Shown: piece by piece, positions 41,769 through 43,394 of the stretch
Numbering within the stretch: the first letter of the stretch is position 1
Layout: every line of letters begins with the position of its first letter
Source: CAZVPZ01 sp964629245
Lineage (GTDB): Archaea > Nanohalarchaeota > Nanosalinia > Nanosalinales > Nanosalinaceae
Direction of reading: 5' to 3'
Length of the DNA: 43,394 bases
Assembly: GCA_964629245.1 (NCBI GenBank)
Contig: CAZVPZ010000005.1
Span: forward strand, 1-43,394
The notes under the pieces: model-generated
What the model was told of the DNA's origin: nothing
Databases searched by the model: none
The model's input: the letters and a program-made list of their open reading frames with translations, nothing else
Position numbers and translations under genes: made by a program

Positions 41769-42236
41769 TCACTCATGTGCGGCTGACTCGAAGGCAGCCC
41801 AGCCGTTGGCCATAGAATCCAGTATTGATGTAAAAGACTTCGCGGGCTTGACCACCTTGTTCCTACCCTGTGAACCCTCTTTCCTGTCGCGATATTCTGT
41901 GTACTCGTACTTTATGACACCCAGCCTCCTGAGCTTGGGGAGTATGTTGTTCTTCAGGTTGCTCTTGCCCTTCTCGTGACCCCACTCGTCAAACGAATTC
42001 AGCTTCTCCGAACCGATTTCGCCCTCCTCCTTCAACTCCCGGAGGAAAATCTTGGCGTACTTGTTCCTCTTCGGCGACTGCTCCTCGGGGAAGAAAAGAT
42101 CCACTATCTTCTCCCAGTTCCAGGCCCTGTCGCTACGCCTGTACTTCTGCTTGTCCTCTGGAATCGCGATTGAATGCTTCGTGACTATCGTGCTGGACTT
42201 CCGCGCCGCCTCGTCCACGAAAGGATGTTCACTCAT
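41769..42236 (-). CDS. Unknown basic, winged-helix-like protein (155 aa)
   Basis: No named family. The middle (KYAKIFLRELKEEGEIGSEK, then LKNNILPKLRRLGVIKYEY) fits a winged helix with a basic surface, unusual among the acidic neighbours. An AT-rich TATA-like TTTAATATA (about 42258-42266) precedes the ATG by about 22-30 bp, just after the ZIP gene's end. Probable DNA- or RNA-binding regulator. Confidence 0.62.
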   Translation of the reverse strand: MSEHPFVDEAARKSSTIVTKHSIAIPEDKQKYRRSDRAWNWEKIVDLFFPEEQSPKRNKYAKIFLRELKEEGEIGSEKLNSFDEWGHEKGKSNLKNNILPKLRRLGVIKYEYTEYRDRKEGSQGRNKVVKPAKSFTSILDSMANGWAAFESAAHE

Positions 42237-42269
42237 ACCTTTTCCTTAACAAAGGAGGTATATTAAACT

Positions 42270-43010
42270 TCAGACCGGGACCATCGACTTCAGGTACGGT
42301 ATCGCGTACATCACCCCTACACCACCAGAAAACATCAACAGGTGGAGCAGTATGTCCTCGTCCTGCTTGAACCTTGGGAGTATGTCCGAGCCCGCTATGT
42401 AGACGAAGTTGCCGATCACGAGGGGGAGAAGCAATGCATTGATGCCTGAAGAGGTCATCGAAAGCCCCAGAACTATGGACGCGCCGAGGAACATGAAGAT
42501 GCTTATAGCTATGTTGAACCCGACAGCCTTCTTCCTCGAAAAACCAGAATGAACCAGAACACCGAAGTCTCCCGCCTCCTTCGGGATCTTGTGGGCCATC
42601 ACCGCGACAGTCGCGGCCAGTCCCGCCGAGGTTCCGGCGAGGAAGCTCGTCGCAATCAGTATGCCATCAAGCACGTTGTGGACCGCGTCTCCCGCGACGA
42701 GGACATAGGAGAACGCCTCGACATGGCTGTTCCTGTTGTGGCAGTGCCAGTGTATGATTCTCTCCAGCACCAGCGATCCCGCGAGCCCGGCAACGACCAC
42801 GATGCCGGTAAGACGGGTGTAGCCGACCTGGTTGGTCAGCTTGAATACCAGGTGGATGAAGACACCGCCAAATATGGTTCCCGCCGCAAGCGAGAGAAGG
42901 TAGGGTGTCAGTTTCCTGACTCTCTCCTCGCTCAGCGCCAGAAATAGGGCGCCTATACCGGACATGAGACTGACGGCCACCAGGCTCAGGATTATGGTTT
43001 CAGCTACCAT
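42270..43010 (-). CDS. ZIP-family divalent metal transporter
   Basis: 246 aa, eight hydrophobic segments. TM4 carries AGDAVHNVLDGILIATSF (H-N-x-x-D-G) and TM5 MAHKIPKEAGDFGVLVHSG (H-K-I-P-x-E), the metal-binding pair of ZIP transporters, with a His-rich loop (HWHCHNRNSHVE) just before TM4. Probably imports Zn2+ or Fe2+/Mn2+; specificity is not fixed by sequence. Divergent from the glyoxalase gene. Confidence 0.92.
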   Translation of the reverse strand: MVAETIILSLVAVSLMSGIGALFLALSEERVRKLTPYLLSLAAGTIFGGVFIHLVFKLTNQVGYTRLTGIVVVAGLAGSLVLERIIHWHCHNRNSHVEAFSYVLVAGDAVHNVLDGILIATSFLAGTSAGLAATVAVMAHKIPKEAGDFGVLVHSGFSRKKAVGFNIAISIFMFLGASIVLGLSMTSSGINALLLPLVIGNFVYIAGSDILPRFKQDEDILLHLLMFSGGVGVMYAIPYLKSMVPV

Positions 43011-43071
43011 CTACAGGTCAAGATTCTTCCACAGACTCAAAAAGCTCACCGCCAAAGCTCAGTTTGAGAGG

Positions 43072-43394
43072 ATGAAACTTGCGCACATCATGCTCCGGGT
43101 TGCCGACCCGGAAAAAGTAATAGACTTCTACCGGGAGGCCTTCGGATTCGAGCTTAGGGAGAAGAAGGAGCGCGACACATTCACACTCTACTTCTTGAGA
43201 GCCGAGGACCAGACCGCAGAGATAGAACTCACGTACAACCACGGAAAGAATGACCATTACGAGAAAGGTGAGGGCTTCGGCCACATTGCAATCCACACTG
43301 ACGAGGACCAGTCGCTCCAGGATGCGTACGACAGGGCGGTCGAGGCAGGAGGAGAAGACTACCGCCCTCCCGAAGAATGCCCCGGCAACTACGC
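43072..43394 (+). CDS. gloA: Glyoxalase I (lactoylglutathione lyase)-like, 3' end beyond window
   Basis: VOC-superfamily metalloenzyme. From ATG 43072: KLAHIMLRVADPEKVIDFYR (metal His5), FTLYFLRAED, AEIELTYNHGKNDHYEKGEG (metal Glu) and GFGHIAIHTDE (metal His) match glyoxalase I. Methylglyoxal detoxification is the family role; the thiol cofactor in archaea is unclear. The C-terminus is cut off at the window end. GAGAGG directly before the ATG may be its ribosome site. Confidence 0.9.
   Translation, partial: MKLAHIMLRVADPEKVIDFYREAFGFELREKKERDTFTLYFLRAEDQTAEIELTYNHGKNDHYEKGEGFGHIAIHTDEDQSLQDAYDRAVEAGGEDYRPPEECPGNY

Overview
The window reads as a gene-dense archaeal chromosome segment. It carries an archaeal-type TyrRS, a family B DNA polymerase, RadB, RtcA, a CDC48 AAA ATPase, an archaeal type IA topoisomerase and a single-fold 65-aa histone. 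Proteins are strongly acidic and GC is roughly in the mid-50s, as in salt-adapted archaea. The single HMf-type histone argues against class Halobacteria, which usually carry a fused double histone. A Nanohaloarchaeota/DPANN-like halophile is my best guess, by inference only. Many genes have a TATA-like element about 22-33 bp before the start codon and no Shine-Dalgarno, so leaderless transcription looks common. I used this to choose many starts.

Layout. 1-3.0 kb (minus): ABC export-type ATPase (cut by the window edge), FtsX-like permease, NEW3/CARDB surface protein and a small winged-helix protein. 3.1-8.3 kb: Hsp20, RtcA, a small secreted protein, a YbaK-type editing protein, TyrRS and SerRS. 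8.3-13.3 kb: an orphan protein with nucleotidyltransferase-like motifs, topoisomerase I, an unknown acidic protein and an M29 aminopeptidase. 13.3-15.3 kb (minus): two head-to-tail micro-operons of unknown function with parallel architecture, the most novel region. 15.3-20.3 kb: RadB, a small unknown, CDC48, a DsbA-like protein whose fold elements are in permuted order, and a coupled membrane protein. 20.3-30.3 kb: Met aminopeptidase, malic enzyme, a possible transglutaminase-like protein, ADP-forming acetyl-CoA synthetase and a complete pyruvate dehydrogenase operon (E1alpha, E1beta, E2, E3) with two related micro-ORFs between its genes. 30.3-36.9 kb: Ca-type P-ATPase, a zinc-binding miniprotein, DsbB, a zinc-finger/TM/DsbA fusion, an Ogg2-like glycosylase and a Ca2+/cation antiporter. 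36.9-43.4 kb: PolB, phosphoesterase, histone, an RNase H-like exonuclease, two regions rich in inverted repeats that may be RNAs or micro-ORFs, a regulator-like protein, a ZIP transporter and a truncated glyoxalase I.

How the genes fit together. Malic enzyme makes pyruvate, the PDH complex makes acetyl-CoA, and the ADP-forming synthetase converts it to acetate with ATP by substrate-level phosphorylation: a compact energy module within 9 kb. Two DsbA-like proteins, DsbB and a Cys-rich membrane protein suggest active disulfide formation at the cell surface. The P-ATPase and the antiporter would together export Ca2+. All statements rest on reading the sequence; no database search or folding program was run.
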